From Synechococcus sp. J7-Johnson (GTDB lineage: Bacteria > Cyanobacteriota > Cyanobacteriia > PCC-6307 > Cyanobiaceae), in NCBI RefSeq assembly GCF_024345795.1, contig NZ_JAGQBU010000011.1, positions 29,470 through 93,469 on the forward strand: 64,000 nt of DNA, in the 5' to 3' direction. This document shows, piece after piece, positions 24,430-32,479 of the stretch (position 1 is its first letter; every line of letters starts with the position of its first letter). The notes under the pieces were generated by a model. It had not been told where the DNA came from, did no database searches, and saw only the letters and a program-made list of their open reading frames with translations. Position numbers and translations under genes: made by a program.

Positions 24430-25266
24430 TCAGGCGGTGGCCGCAACGGCCGGCTCGGCCATCCGCTGGGAGGCATAGCCGGTGCCTCGCACCGTCAGGA
24501 TCAGCTCGGGATTGCGCGGATCGGGCTCAAGCTTGCCGCGCAGACGGGCCACATAGACATCGACCACGCGCAGGTCGGCGGCACGGCGGGGTGGATAGCC
24601 CCACAGCTGCTCGAGGATCTCGGCCCGTGGCACCACCCGGCCGGGGTCGCGGAAGAGCAGCTCCAGCAGGCTGAATTCGGTATAGGTGAGACCGATGCGC
24701 TCACCATCACGGGTGACCTGGCGGCGGTTGGTGTCGACCACCAGATCGCCCACGCGCATGACTCCCTGTCCGGCAGGCACGTCGCGCGGTTCGGCGGCGG
24801 CGGAGCCCCGGCCCACACGCCGCAGGATGGTGGCGATGCGGGCTTCGAGCTCCTTGGGACTGAACGGCTTGGGCAGGTAGTCGTCGGCACCGAGATCAAG
24901 GCCAGCCACCCGCTCGGCGATGGCATCCAGAGCCGAGAGAAAAATGATCGGTACGCAGGATTCGGCCCGCAATCTGCGGCAGACGGCAAATCCATCCAGC
25001 TTGGGCAGCATCACATCGAGCACCACCAGATCCGGCTGCTCGTCATGGAAAAGGGCCAGGGCCTGCTCACCGTCTTCGGCGCAGACCACCCTGTAGCCGG
25101 CCAGCTGAAGGCGCATCACCAGCACACGGCGCACGGTGGCTTCGTCGTCTACCACCAGCAGGGTGGCGCGGGGCTCTGATGAAGACTCCGGGGAAGATTC
25201 ACCCTGCTGTAGCCGGGGATCCGCTTCCAGAGGCATCGGAATCCAGTCATGAAGAAAAGCAACCAT
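24430..25266 (-). CDS. OmpR/PhoB family response regulator, RpaB-like
   Basis: 278 residues: a receiver domain ([14 protein letters not shown], phospho-acceptor Asp in [12 protein letters not shown], conserved Lys in [15 protein letters not shown]) and a C-terminal winged helix ([17 protein letters not shown], then [18 protein letters not shown]). The layout and many positions match cyanobacterial RpaB, which represses high-light genes, but the receiver differs from canonical RpaB ([14 protein letters not shown] in place of MLTALGDVADRITG). It is therefore probably a paralogue. ATG 25266 or 25236 could be the start. The cognate kinase is not adjacent. Confidence 0.88.
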   Translation of the reverse strand: MVAFLHDWIPMPLEADPRLQQGESSPESSSEPRATLLVVDDEATVRRVLVMRLQLAGYRVVCAEDGEQALALFHDEQPDLVVLDVMLPKLDGFAVCRRLRAESCVPIIFLSALDAIAERVAGLDLGADDYLPKPFSPKELEARIATILRRVGRGSAAAEPRDVPAGQGVMRVGDLVVDTNRRQVTRDGERIGLTYTEFSLLELLFRDPGRVVPRAEILEQLWGYPPRRAADLRVVDVYVARLRGKLEPDPRNPELILTVRGTGYASQRMAEPAVAATA

Positions 25267-25366
25267 ACCTTGAGAGGCAGTTACGAAGCGGCGAGCTTTC
25301 AGTCTCTCAGCGGGGACTCAGCCAAGACTTAATGATTTATTCCACAAGTCAGGGGGCAGTGCCCGG

Positions 25367-26692
25367 TCAGGGCCAGCGGGCTTCGGCGTAGACGTTCCAC
25401 TCGCGTTCCGCTTCCGCCAGCGCCTGATCGCTATCGATCTGGCCGAGCATGGCCTTCTGCAGCTGGCGGTAGAGAATCGCCTGCAGCCGCTTCACCCCTG
25501 GGGTGGCCGGCACCAGCACCCGCGCCCGGCCGAGAGTCTCCACCGACTGCAGCCGCGCTTGCCGCACCAGCTGCTCCTTGGCATCTGCGGGCGTCTGCTG
25601 GCGCAATCCCTGCTCGATGCGCTCGAGGGCCTGCCGCGCCGAAGGCAGCACCCGGGCTTCCTCAGCGAAACGGGCCTGATTGGCAGCATTGGTGAGGTAC
25701 AGGGCAAAGCTGAGCGCCTGCTTGGCTCTGGTGCTCTGGCGCGAAACAGCCAGATTCATCACCGCCACATTCGCCAATCCGTCGGGGCCCGTGAGCGGCG
25801 GCCCGGGCCGGGTGAGCGCGGCAATGCCGGGGGCATTGGTCTGAATGCTGCGCAGGAACTCGGCGCCGCTGGAGAGCAGAGCCAGCTCACCGCTCTGGTA
25901 GAGCTCCACCGCTCTGCGGTAGCCCTGGCTCACCACCTCCCGCGGCAGCAGGCCCCGCCGGTAGAGGTCGCTCCAGAAGGCGAAGGCCCGGCGGCCCGGC
26001 GGGGTGTTGAAGGCGGCCCGCTGGCGCTGATCCTGCAGAGTCACCCCCATCTGCACCATCGACTCCAGCAACTCCGCCGAGTCGTCGGGCACCACCGTGA
26101 CGAACAGGGCGTACATGCCGGTGCGGCGCCTGACCGCCTCCGCGAAGGCCGGCACGTCCTCCCAGCGGCTGGGGGGCTGGCTGTAGCCCGCCCGGTTGAG
26201 CAGATCCCTGTTGCTCAGTGAGATCCGCGCGGTGAGATACCAGGGGATGGCGAACTGCCTGCCGTCCTGGCGGCTGGCCTGCCAGATCAGAGGCAGATAA
26301 CTGGCGGCGGCATCCGGAGGCAGGAGCGGATCCAGATCCATCAACCCTCCCTTGCTGGCAAGGTTGGCTGCGAACAGCGGGTTCAGATTCACCACATCCG
26401 GCGCCGTGCGGGCGAACACCGCCGCCAGCAGCTTGCGCTCCACCGACCCCCAGGGCACATCGGTCCAGCGCACCTTGAGGCCCGGATTCTCCTGCTCCCA
26501 GGCGGCGATCACCCCACGCAGGTAATCGTTGAACTTGGGGGCCAGATCAAGGGTCCAGAACTGAAGCTCCGGTCCGCTGGAGCGACGGATCCCGCAGCCG
26601 GCCAGCAGCGCGACCAGGGCACTAGCCATCAGCTCACGCCGGCTCCAGCGGCGTGCTGGGCGGAAGAGCCGATCCAGCATCGGTTTCGTCAT
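25367..26692 (-). CDS. ABC transporter solute-binding lipoprotein (sugar type)
   Basis: 441 residues from ATG 26692, chosen because it lies just after the mreD stop and is preceded by GGTGAT. The N terminus has a twin-arginine-like SRREL and a lipobox LLAGC (Cys33), so it is an exported lipoprotein. The mature protein is a type 1 (family 1) extracellular solute-binding protein of the maltose/glycerol-3-phosphate kind (WEQENPGLKVRWTDVPWG, ARTAPDVVNLNPLFAANLA). No permease or ATPase gene is nearby; instead it is coupled to mreBCD. The substrate is unknown and a cell-wall-related role is possible. Confidence 0.88.
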   Translation of the reverse strand: MTKPMLDRLFRPARRWSRRELMASALVALLAGCGIRRSSGPELQFWTLDLAPKFNDYLRGVIAAWEQENPGLKVRWTDVPWGSVERKLLAAVFARTAPDVVNLNPLFAANLASKGGLMDLDPLLPPDAAASYLPLIWQASRQDGRQFAIPWYLTARISLSNRDLLNRAGYSQPPSRWEDVPAFAEAVRRRTGMYALFVTVVPDDSAELLESMVQMGVTLQDQRQRAAFNTPPGRRAFAFWSDLYRRGLLPREVVSQGYRRAVELYQSGELALLSSGAEFLRSIQTNAPGIAALTRPGPPLTGPDGLANVAVMNLAVSRQSTRAKQALSFALYLTNAANQARFAEEARVLPSARQALERIEQGLRQQTPADAKEQLVRQARLQSVETLGRARVLVPATPGVKRLQAILYRQLQKAMLGQIDSDQALAEAEREWNVYAEARWP

Positions 26693-26696
26693 CCGA

Positions 26697-27209
26697 TCAC
26701 CCCCGTGCGCTGGCACTGTGCCGTCGCCACAGCAGCAGCAGCAACGAACAGATCATCGGTGCCAGCAGGGCCGTGACCAACACCTGGGCCAGCAGGGTGT
26801 GCAGGCTCGCCGCCGTGAGCAGTGCCGCCCAGCCGCCGCCCCCCTGACGCTGCAGCAGCACACTCACCCCCAGCACTGCGCTGCCGAGCATGGCCAGCAG
26901 GCCCAGGCTGAAGCTCCGCTCGATCGGCGGGCCCCGCCGCGGCAGCCGGCCCCACCACCAACCCAGCAGGGCCAGGGCGGGCATCTGGGTGGCTCCACCG
27001 AGGTGGAGGCAGTCGAGCAGCAGGCCCAGGGCCAGCCCCGCCAGGGCACCGGACAGCGGTCCATCCGCCAGCGACCAGGGCAGCAGCCAAAGCACAGCCC
27101 AGCTGGGGGGAACCCCGCCGATCCGCAGGACGCCGGGCGCCGCCAGGGTGAGCAACGGCACCACCAGGGCGCTGACCACAAACAGGGGGCGGTGATGCAG
27201 GCTGGCCAT
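26697..27209 (-). CDS. mreD: Rod-shape-determining protein MreD
   Basis: A 170-residue, very hydrophobic protein with about five transmembrane helices, as expected for MreD, the membrane partner of MreC in the elongasome. The region ADGPLSGALAGLALGLLLDCL matches the conserved GxxxGxxxGLLxD pattern. It lies three bases after mreC and just before the lipoprotein gene. Confidence 0.88.
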   Translation of the reverse strand: MASLHHRPLFVVSALVVPLLTLAAPGVLRIGGVPPSWAVLWLLPWSLADGPLSGALAGLALGLLLDCLHLGGATQMPALALLGWWWGRLPRRGPPIERSFSLGLLAMLGSAVLGVSVLLQRQGGGGWAALLTAASLHTLLAQVLVTALLAPMICSLLLLLWRRHSASARG

Positions 27210-27212
27210 GGT

Positions 27213-27977
27213 TCAGGGTCCCGCCGGGGCCGCCTCCCGGCGGGTGAGCACCTGCACCCAGTCGACCGAGGCCACCGGGGCACTCAGCTGCACCACCGCC
27301 AGCGTGGCCGGCACCGCCTTGACATCCACCGACTGGATCACCCCCACGCTCAGGCCAGGCGGCACCAGCGTGCTGGCGGGGGAGGTCACCACCACATCAC
27401 CTGGGCGCACCTGGGGATCCTTCTCTAGAAAGCGCAGCACAGGCCTGCTGCTGCCGACCCCGGTGAGCAGGCCATGGCGCTGGGTGCGCGCCACCCACAC
27501 ACCCACCTTGCTGGCGGTGTCGGTGAGCAGGGCCACCCGGGCCGTGGTGGGGGTGACGCTCTCCACCCGCCCGATCAGGCCGCCGGGGCCAATCACCGAA
27601 TCCCCCGCCTGGATGTTTTGCAGCCCACCGACCCCCAGCACCAATTGATGCCACCAGCCACCGGGTTCACGGGAGATCACCGGCGCGGTGACCTTTCCGG
27701 GATCGGCCCGCTGCAGATCGAGCAGGCTGCGCAGGCGGCGGTTGTCGAGCTCCAGCTGGCTGAGCCTGGTCTGCTGATCCAGCTGCTGAGACGCCAGCAA
27801 CCACTCCTTCTGGGCGCTGCCGGGCCAGAAGGGGCGGCTGAGCAGGGCGTAGGCATCGCTGAGCAGGGCACCCTTGCTGAGGCGGACCGCCACCAGGGCA
27901 AACGCAACCAGGGCCCAGGGCCAGGCTCCGACCACCGGCCTCAGCCAGGGGACGCGGGAGAGGCGTCCGAACGGCAC
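27213..27977 (-). CDS. mreC: Rod-shape-determining protein MreC
   Basis: 254 residues with one N-terminal transmembrane helix (about 14-32), a short coiled coil (about 65-85: QQLDQQTRLSQLELDNRRLRS in part) and the periplasmic beta-barrel domain (APVISREPGGWWHQLVLG, GPGGLIGRVESVTPTTARVALLTD). It organises peptidoglycan synthesis with MreB and MreD. Gaps of five and three bases to mreB and mreD indicate one operon. Confidence 0.95.
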   Translation of the reverse strand: MPFGRLSRVPWLRPVVGAWPWALVAFALVAVRLSKGALLSDAYALLSRPFWPGSAQKEWLLASQQLDQQTRLSQLELDNRRLRSLLDLQRADPGKVTAPVISREPGGWWHQLVLGVGGLQNIQAGDSVIGPGGLIGRVESVTPTTARVALLTDTASKVGVWVARTQRHGLLTGVGSSRPVLRFLEKDPQVRPGDVVVTSPASTLVPPGLSVGVIQSVDVKAVPATLAVVQLSAPVASVDWVQVLTRREAAPAGP

Positions 27978-27982
27978 CGGAC

Positions 27983-29056
27983 TCAGCTGGAGAGACGGGT
28001 GAAGTCAGGGGTGTCGAGCACCCGCTCCAGGCGCTTGTAATCCTCCAGCACCTGGCCGCAGCCGTTGACCACACACAGCAGGGGATCCTGAGCCACGTGC
28101 GTGAGGATGCCGGTCTCGTGGCTGATCAGCTCGCTGATGCCCCGCACCAGGGCGCCACCGCCCGCAAGCATGATGCCGCGATCGACGATGTCGGCAGCCA
28201 GCTCGGGCGGAGTGCGCTCCAGGGTGCGTTTCACGGCTTCGACGATCACGTTGAGCGGTTCGGCCATCGCCTCGCGGATGTCACCGGCACGCACATTGAT
28301 CGTGCGGGGCAGGCCGGAGAGCAGGTGCAGGCCGCGCACATCCATCGAGGATTCGTCGTGAGCGTCGTCGGGGAAGGCGGATCCGATCCTGATCTTGATC
28401 TCCTCAGCGGTGCGCTCGCCCACAACCAGGTTGTGCACCTTCTTGAGGTACACCGTGATGGCATCGCTGATCTCATCGCCCGCCACCCGCACCGACTCAC
28501 TGAGCACGGTGCCGCCGAGGCTGAGCACTGCCACTTCAGTGGTGCCACCGCCGATGTCGACGATCATGGTGCCCACGGGTTCGGTGACCGGCAGACCTGC
28601 ACCGATGGCAGCCGCCACCGGCTCATCGATCAGATGCACCTCACGCGCACCGGCCAGACCGGCCTCCCGCACCGCCCGGCGCTCCACGCCGGTGACGCCG
28701 CTGGGAATGCCGATCACCAGCCGTGGCGCCACGATGCCGCGGCCTTCGTTGCCCTTCTGGATGAACGACTTGATCATCATCTCGGCGGCGTCGAAGTCGG
28801 CGATCACCCCGTCGCGCAAGGGACGTACGGCGCGGATGTTGCCGGGAGTGCGGCCCAGCATCAGCTTGGCCTCATCGCCCACCGCCAGGGGCACGCCCCT
28901 CTCCAGATCAAGCGCCACCACCGACGGTTCCTGCAGCACGATCCCCTTACCGGAAACGTACATCAAGGTGTTGGCCGTTCCCAGATCGATGCCGATGTCA
29001 CGGGATAGCTGGAAACGACGAAAAAACACTGGAGCGCTGCAAGCGGGGCGAATCAT
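27983..29056 (-). CDS. mreB: Rod-shape-determining actin homologue MreB
   Basis: 357 residues of the actin/Hsp70 fold that polymerise on the inner membrane and guide the elongasome. Nucleotide motifs are GIDLGTANTLMYVSGKGIV, IVDIGGGTTEVAVLSLGG and LAGGGALVRGISELI. The first 18 residues precede homology (SRDIGIDLG), so a later start is possible. It is divergent from ssb and is the first gene of mreBCD. Confidence 0.96.
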   Translation of the reverse strand: MIRPACSAPVFFRRFQLSRDIGIDLGTANTLMYVSGKGIVLQEPSVVALDLERGVPLAVGDEAKLMLGRTPGNIRAVRPLRDGVIADFDAAEMMIKSFIQKGNEGRGIVAPRLVIGIPSGVTGVERRAVREAGLAGAREVHLIDEPVAAAIGAGLPVTEPVGTMIVDIGGGTTEVAVLSLGGTVLSESVRVAGDEISDAITVYLKKVHNLVVGERTAEEIKIRIGSAFPDDAHDESSMDVRGLHLLSGLPRTINVRAGDIREAMAEPLNVIVEAVKRTLERTPPELAADIVDRGIMLAGGGALVRGISELISHETGILTHVAQDPLLCVVNGCGQVLEDYKRLERVLDTPDFTRLSS

Positions 29057-29197
29057 AGGTGGGCCCCTTTGAAACCCCCTCGGCTGGACCGGGGTGGGAC
29101 ATCCGGGCCAAAGGGTGGAACCAGCAGAGAGAAGCGCTGCAGGACGTGGCGCATCATGGGTCCAAGTGACCCCATCCCCCCTTTTCTGGAGACCCCC

Positions 29198-29614
29198 ATG
29201 GGTGTGAATTCCGTGACCCTCGTCGGCCGTGCCGGCCGCGACCCCGAAGTGCGCTACTTCGAATCAGGCAGCGTGGTGGCCAACCTCACGCTTGCCGTGA
29301 ACCGCCGCAGCCGCGACGACGAACCCGACTGGTTCAACCTCGAGATCTGGGGCAAGCAGGCCCAGGTGGCTGCCGACTACGTCCGCAAGGGCTCACTGCT
29401 GGGCATCATCGGCTCCTTCAAGCTCGACCGCTGGACGGACCGCGCCACCGGCGAGGAGCGCAGCAAGCCCGTGGTGCGGGTCGACCGGCTTGAGCTGCTG
29501 GGCTCCAAGCGCGACGCCGAGCAGGGGGCTTATGGCGAGGGTGGCAGCGATGGAGGTTTCGGCGGCGGTGCTTACGGCGGCGGCGAACCCAGCAGCGAGG
29601 AAGTGCCCTTCTGA
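29198..29614 (+). CDS. ssb: Single-stranded DNA-binding protein
   Basis: 138 residues starting MGVNSVTLVGRAGRDPEVRY. It has an OB-fold with the conserved WFNLEIWGKQAQVAADYVRKG segment, a glycine-rich linker and the acidic partner-binding tip EEVPF. The frame extends back to 29069 but lacks homology there; GGAG precedes the chosen ATG. A strong terminator follows at 29688. Confidence 0.95.
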   Translation: MGVNSVTLVGRAGRDPEVRYFESGSVVANLTLAVNRRSRDDEPDWFNLEIWGKQAQVAADYVRKGSLLGIIGSFKLDRWTDRATGEERSKPVVRVDRLELLGSKRDAEQGAYGEGGSDGGFGGGAYGGGEPSSEEVPF

Positions 29615-29652
29615 AACTGATCCGGAAGCTCTACCCCAGCGGCCTCGTTCAA

Positions 29653-29680
29653 GAGCCTCGGTTCAGGAGCCTCGGTTCAG
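29653..29680 (+). repeat. Exact 14-base tandem duplication
   Basis: GAGCCTCGGTTCAG occurs twice with no gap (29653-29666, 29667-29680), after a more degenerate copy at about 29640-29652. It lies between the ssb stop and the terminator. No function is evident; slippage is the likely origin. Confidence 0.8.
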
Positions 29681-29687
29681 TGGACTC

Positions 29688-29714
29688 GCGTCAGGGCCTG
29701 TCCTGACGCTTTTT
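29688..29714 (+). terminator. Rho-independent terminator of ssb
   Basis: GCGTCAGG, loop GCCTGT, then the exact complement CCTGACGC and TTTTT (29710-29714). The stem overlaps the last codons and stop of the convergent dedA gene, so the element is shared with coding sequence. Confidence 0.85.
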
Positions 29715-30347
29715 CCAGGTCCTCAGCCCCAGCCAGACCCCGAAGGCCAGCACCACCAGCACCAGCAGCACCTTGATCACCTGGGCCACCGGCTCCAGCC
29801 AGACCTCCACATTGGTGTAGCCCTTCCCGAGCGCCATTCCCGCCACGGTCAGCAGCAGGGTCCAGATCAGGCTGCCGGCCGTGGTCCAGAGCAGGAAGGG
29901 AACGAGCGGCATCATCTCTATGCCGGCAGGCACGGAGATCAGCGTGCGGATGCCAGGCACCAGCCGGCCCCAGAACACCAGTGCAGTGCCGTGGCGGTTG
30001 AACCAGTTGCGGCTGCGGTGCAGTTCCTGAGGGCTGATGCCGATCCAGCGGCCATGACGCTCAAGCCAGTGCTCGATGCGCTCCTCATTGACCAGACGAC
30101 CGACGCCGTACCAGGGCAGGGCCCCCAGCACCGTGCCAGCCAGTCCCGCCAGGACCACAGGCACAAAGGCCAGCTGCCCCTGCTGCACGTAAAACCCCCC
30201 CAGAGGCATGATCAACTCGGAGGGGATGGGCGGGAAGAGATTCTCCAGAAACATGGCCCCGAAGATGGCCCCGTACCCAGCGATCGGATTGGCAGCCACG
30301 GCCGCACCGATCAACTCCGGCAGCCTCTGGATCAGCTCAATCTCCAT
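29691..30347 (-). CDS. DedA family membrane protein
   Basis: 218 residues with hydrophobic helices and the DedA/SNARE-associated signatures: FLENLFPPIPSELIMPLGGF near residue 33 and the re-entrant segment FWGRLVPGIRTLISVPAG with its conserved arginine and proline. DedA proteins move polyprenyl phosphates or lipids across the membrane in several bacteria. It is convergent with ssb; its last codons form part of the ssb terminator stem. Confidence 0.92.
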   Translation of the reverse strand: MEIELIQRLPELIGAAVAANPIAGYGAIFGAMFLENLFPPIPSELIMPLGGFYVQQGQLAFVPVVLAGLAGTVLGALPWYGVGRLVNEERIEHWLERHGRWIGISPQELHRSRNWFNRHGTALVFWGRLVPGIRTLISVPAGIEMMPLVPFLLWTTAGSLIWTLLLTVAGMALGKGYTNVEVWLEPVAQVIKVLLVLVVLAFGVWLGLRTWKKRQDRP

Positions 30348-30397
30348 CCGGTCATCCGCGACATCTGCAAGTCTTCCATGGGGTGGAGACCTGCCCA

Positions 30398-30422
30398 GGC
30401 TGCTGAGACTTCCTCAGCAGCC
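30398..30422 (-). terminator. Hairpin after the adenosylhomocysteinase gene
   Basis: GGCTGCTGAG, a five-base loop, and the exact complement CTCAGCAGCC. It lies 19 bases beyond the ahcY stop on the minus strand. There is no U-run after it, so it may stabilise the 3' end or work with Rho rather than terminate alone. Confidence 0.5.
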
Positions 30423-30440
30423 GCTGTCCCAGGGACGGAC

Positions 30441-31901
30441 TCAGTAGCGGTAGTGGTCCGACTTGAAGGGCCCTTCAACAGGCACGTTGATGTAATCGGC
30501 CTGCTCGGGGGTGAGTTCGGTGAGCCTGGCGCCGATCTTGTCGAGGTGGAGGCGGGCCACCATCTCATCGAGATGCTTGGGCAACACGTAGACCTCCTTG
30601 CCGTACTGGTCGCCCTTGCTGAACAGCTCGATCTGAGCCAGCACCTGGTTGGTGAAGGAGTTGCTCATCACAAAGCTGGGGTGGCCAGTGGCGCAACCCA
30701 GGTTCACCAGACGGCCTTCCGCCAGCAGGATGATCTTGTTGCCGCTGGGCAACAGCACATGATCCACCTGGGGCTTGATGTTGTCCCAGGGATACTGCTT
30801 GAGCGACGCAACATCGATTTCGTTGTCGAAGTGGCCGATGTTGCAGACGATCGCCTGATCCTTCATCTGGATCAGATGGTCGTGGGTGATCACGCGGAAG
30901 TTGCCGGTGGCGGTCACGAAGATGTCCACGTCGCGCACCACCTCGTCGAGTCGAACGACCCGGTAGCCCTCCATGGCCGCCTGCAGGGCGCAGATCGGAT
31001 CCACCTCAGCGATCATCACGCTGGCACCAAGGCCCCGCAGCGACTGGGCTGAACCCTTGCCCACATCGCCATAGCCCATGACCAGGGCCACCTTGCCGGC
31101 CACCATCACATCAGTGGCACGCTTGATCGAATCCACCAGCGATTCACGGCAGCCGTAGAGGTTGTCGAATTTGCTCTTGGTGACCGAGTCGTTCACGTTG
31201 ATGGCCGGGAACGGCAGTTCACCGCTCTTCTGCATCTGGTAAAGACGGGCGACCCCGGTGGTGGTCTCCTCTGTGACGCCCTGGATCTGGGCGTGGATGC
31301 GCGAATAGAAACTGGGCTGAGCCGCCAGGCGCTGGCGGATGGAGTTGAAAAGAGCGATCTCCTCGTCACTGCCGGGGTTATCGAGCACCGAAGGGTCCTG
31401 CTCCGCCCTGGTGCCCAGCACCACCAGCCCGGTGGCGTCGCCACCGTCGTCAAGGATCATGTTGGGGGTGCCGCCGTCGGCCCACTCCATGATCCGGTGG
31501 GTGAAGGCCCAGTATTCGTCCAGGGTTTCACCTTTGTAGGCGAACACTGGAATGCCGGCCGCAGCAATCGCCGCCGCAGCGTGATCCTGGGTGGAGAAGA
31601 TGTTGCAGGATGCCCAGCGCACTTCAGCGCCGAGGGCCACCAGGGTTTCGATCAGAACAGCCGTCTGAATCGTCATGTGCAGGCTGCCGGCGATGCGGGC
31701 GCCTTTGAGCGGCTGCTGGCTGCCGTAGGTCTGACGCAGGGCCATCAGGCCTGGCATCTCGGTTTCGGCAATCGCCATCTCCTTGCGGCCGAACTCCGCC
31801 AGGCCAAGATCAGCGATCACATAGGACGCGGTGACCTGCAGGCCCGACAGGGAATTGCTGAGCGTGGAGTCGGCCACAGCCGCGGGGGGGGAAACCACCA
31901 T
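30441..31901 (-). CDS. ahcY: Adenosylhomocysteinase
   Basis: 486 residues from ATG 31901. This NAD-dependent enzyme hydrolyses S-adenosylhomocysteine to adenosine and homocysteine and so relieves product inhibition of methyltransferases such as EgtD. Conserved motifs include [33 protein letters not shown], the NAD loop [12 protein letters not shown] and GHFDNEIDV; it ends KSDHYRY. A TTG at 31922 would add seven residues, but the Shine-Dalgarno GAGGGAG lies between it and the ATG. Confidence 0.97.
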   Translation of the reverse strand: MVVSPPAAVADSTLSNSLSGLQVTASYVIADLGLAEFGRKEMAIAETEMPGLMALRQTYGSQQPLKGARIAGSLHMTIQTAVLIETLVALGAEVRWASCNIFSTQDHAAAAIAAAGIPVFAYKGETLDEYWAFTHRIMEWADGGTPNMILDDGGDATGLVVLGTRAEQDPSVLDNPGSDEEIALFNSIRQRLAAQPSFYSRIHAQIQGVTEETTTGVARLYQMQKSGELPFPAINVNDSVTKSKFDNLYGCRESLVDSIKRATDVMVAGKVALVMGYGDVGKGSAQSLRGLGASVMIAEVDPICALQAAMEGYRVVRLDEVVRDVDIFVTATGNFRVITHDHLIQMKDQAIVCNIGHFDNEIDVASLKQYPWDNIKPQVDHVLLPSGNKIILLAEGRLVNLGCATGHPSFVMSNSFTNQVLAQIELFSKGDQYGKEVYVLPKHLDEMVARLHLDKIGARLTELTPEQADYINVPVEGPFKSDHYRY

Positions 31902-32005
31902 GGGTTGAAGACACTCCCTCAAAGGGAGGAGGATGGGTTGAAATATCTGCAGAGACGCCGAGGCTTCGGGCTCGCTGTGAGCAAATCTACAGGCGGTGCG
32001 AGGGC

Positions 32006-32479
32006 ATGGGCGAGGTCAATGGCTGTTGGCAGGGTTGGCAACAGCACCTGAGCGATGCCGCGGCGACCCGTCAGTTGGGACGTGAACTGGCGGCATTGCT
32101 GCTGAGCAAAGGGCCCCGGCTCCTTTTGCTGAAGGGAGATCTCGGCGCCGGCAAGACCTGCCTGGTGCAGGGCCTGGCCCAGGGTCTGGGGATTACCGAG
32201 CCGATCACCAGCCCCACCTTCGCTCTCGCCCAGCACTACCGCGGTCAGCACGCCGGCCGCGGCACCGACCTGGTGCACCTTGACCTCTACCGGCTGGAGC
32301 AGCCGGTAGCTGCCGAAGAGCTGTTCGCCCAGGAGGAGGAGGAGGCCCTGGACCTGGGGGCGGTGCTGGCGGTGGAATGGCCCCAGCGGCTGCGCTACAC
32401 CCCCGGGCCGGCATGGCAGGTGCAGTTGTTGTTCGATACTGAAGGTCGTCGGGCCGTGATTCAGGCTCCAGGCTTTTGA
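32006..32479 (+). CDS. tsaE: tRNA threonylcarbamoyladenosine synthesis ATPase TsaE
   Basis: 157 residues with Walker [20 protein letters not shown] and the [11 protein letters not shown]alker B-like segment, all typical of TsaE, which helps TsaB-TsaD make t6A in tRNA. The last 19 bases overlap the convergent glycosyltransferase gene. Confidence 0.93.
   Translation: MGEVNGCWQGWQQHLSDAAATRQLGRELAALLLSKGPRLLLLKGDLGAGKTCLVQGLAQGLGITEPITSPTFALAQHYRGQHAGRGTDLVHLDLYRLEQPVAAEELFAQEEEEALDLGAVLAVEWPQRLRYTPGPAWQVQLLFDTEGRRAVIQAPGF

Noticed and set aside
29615..30690. Large plus-strand frame (29490-31052) with many Gln/His residues
   Set aside because: It is antisense to dedA and ahcY and has the low-complexity look of a high-GC shadow frame.
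31902..32005. Possible S-adenosylhomocysteine riboswitch before adenosylhomocysteinase
   Set aside because: Only a short hairpin is present and nothing matches the conserved SAH riboswitch core that I know.
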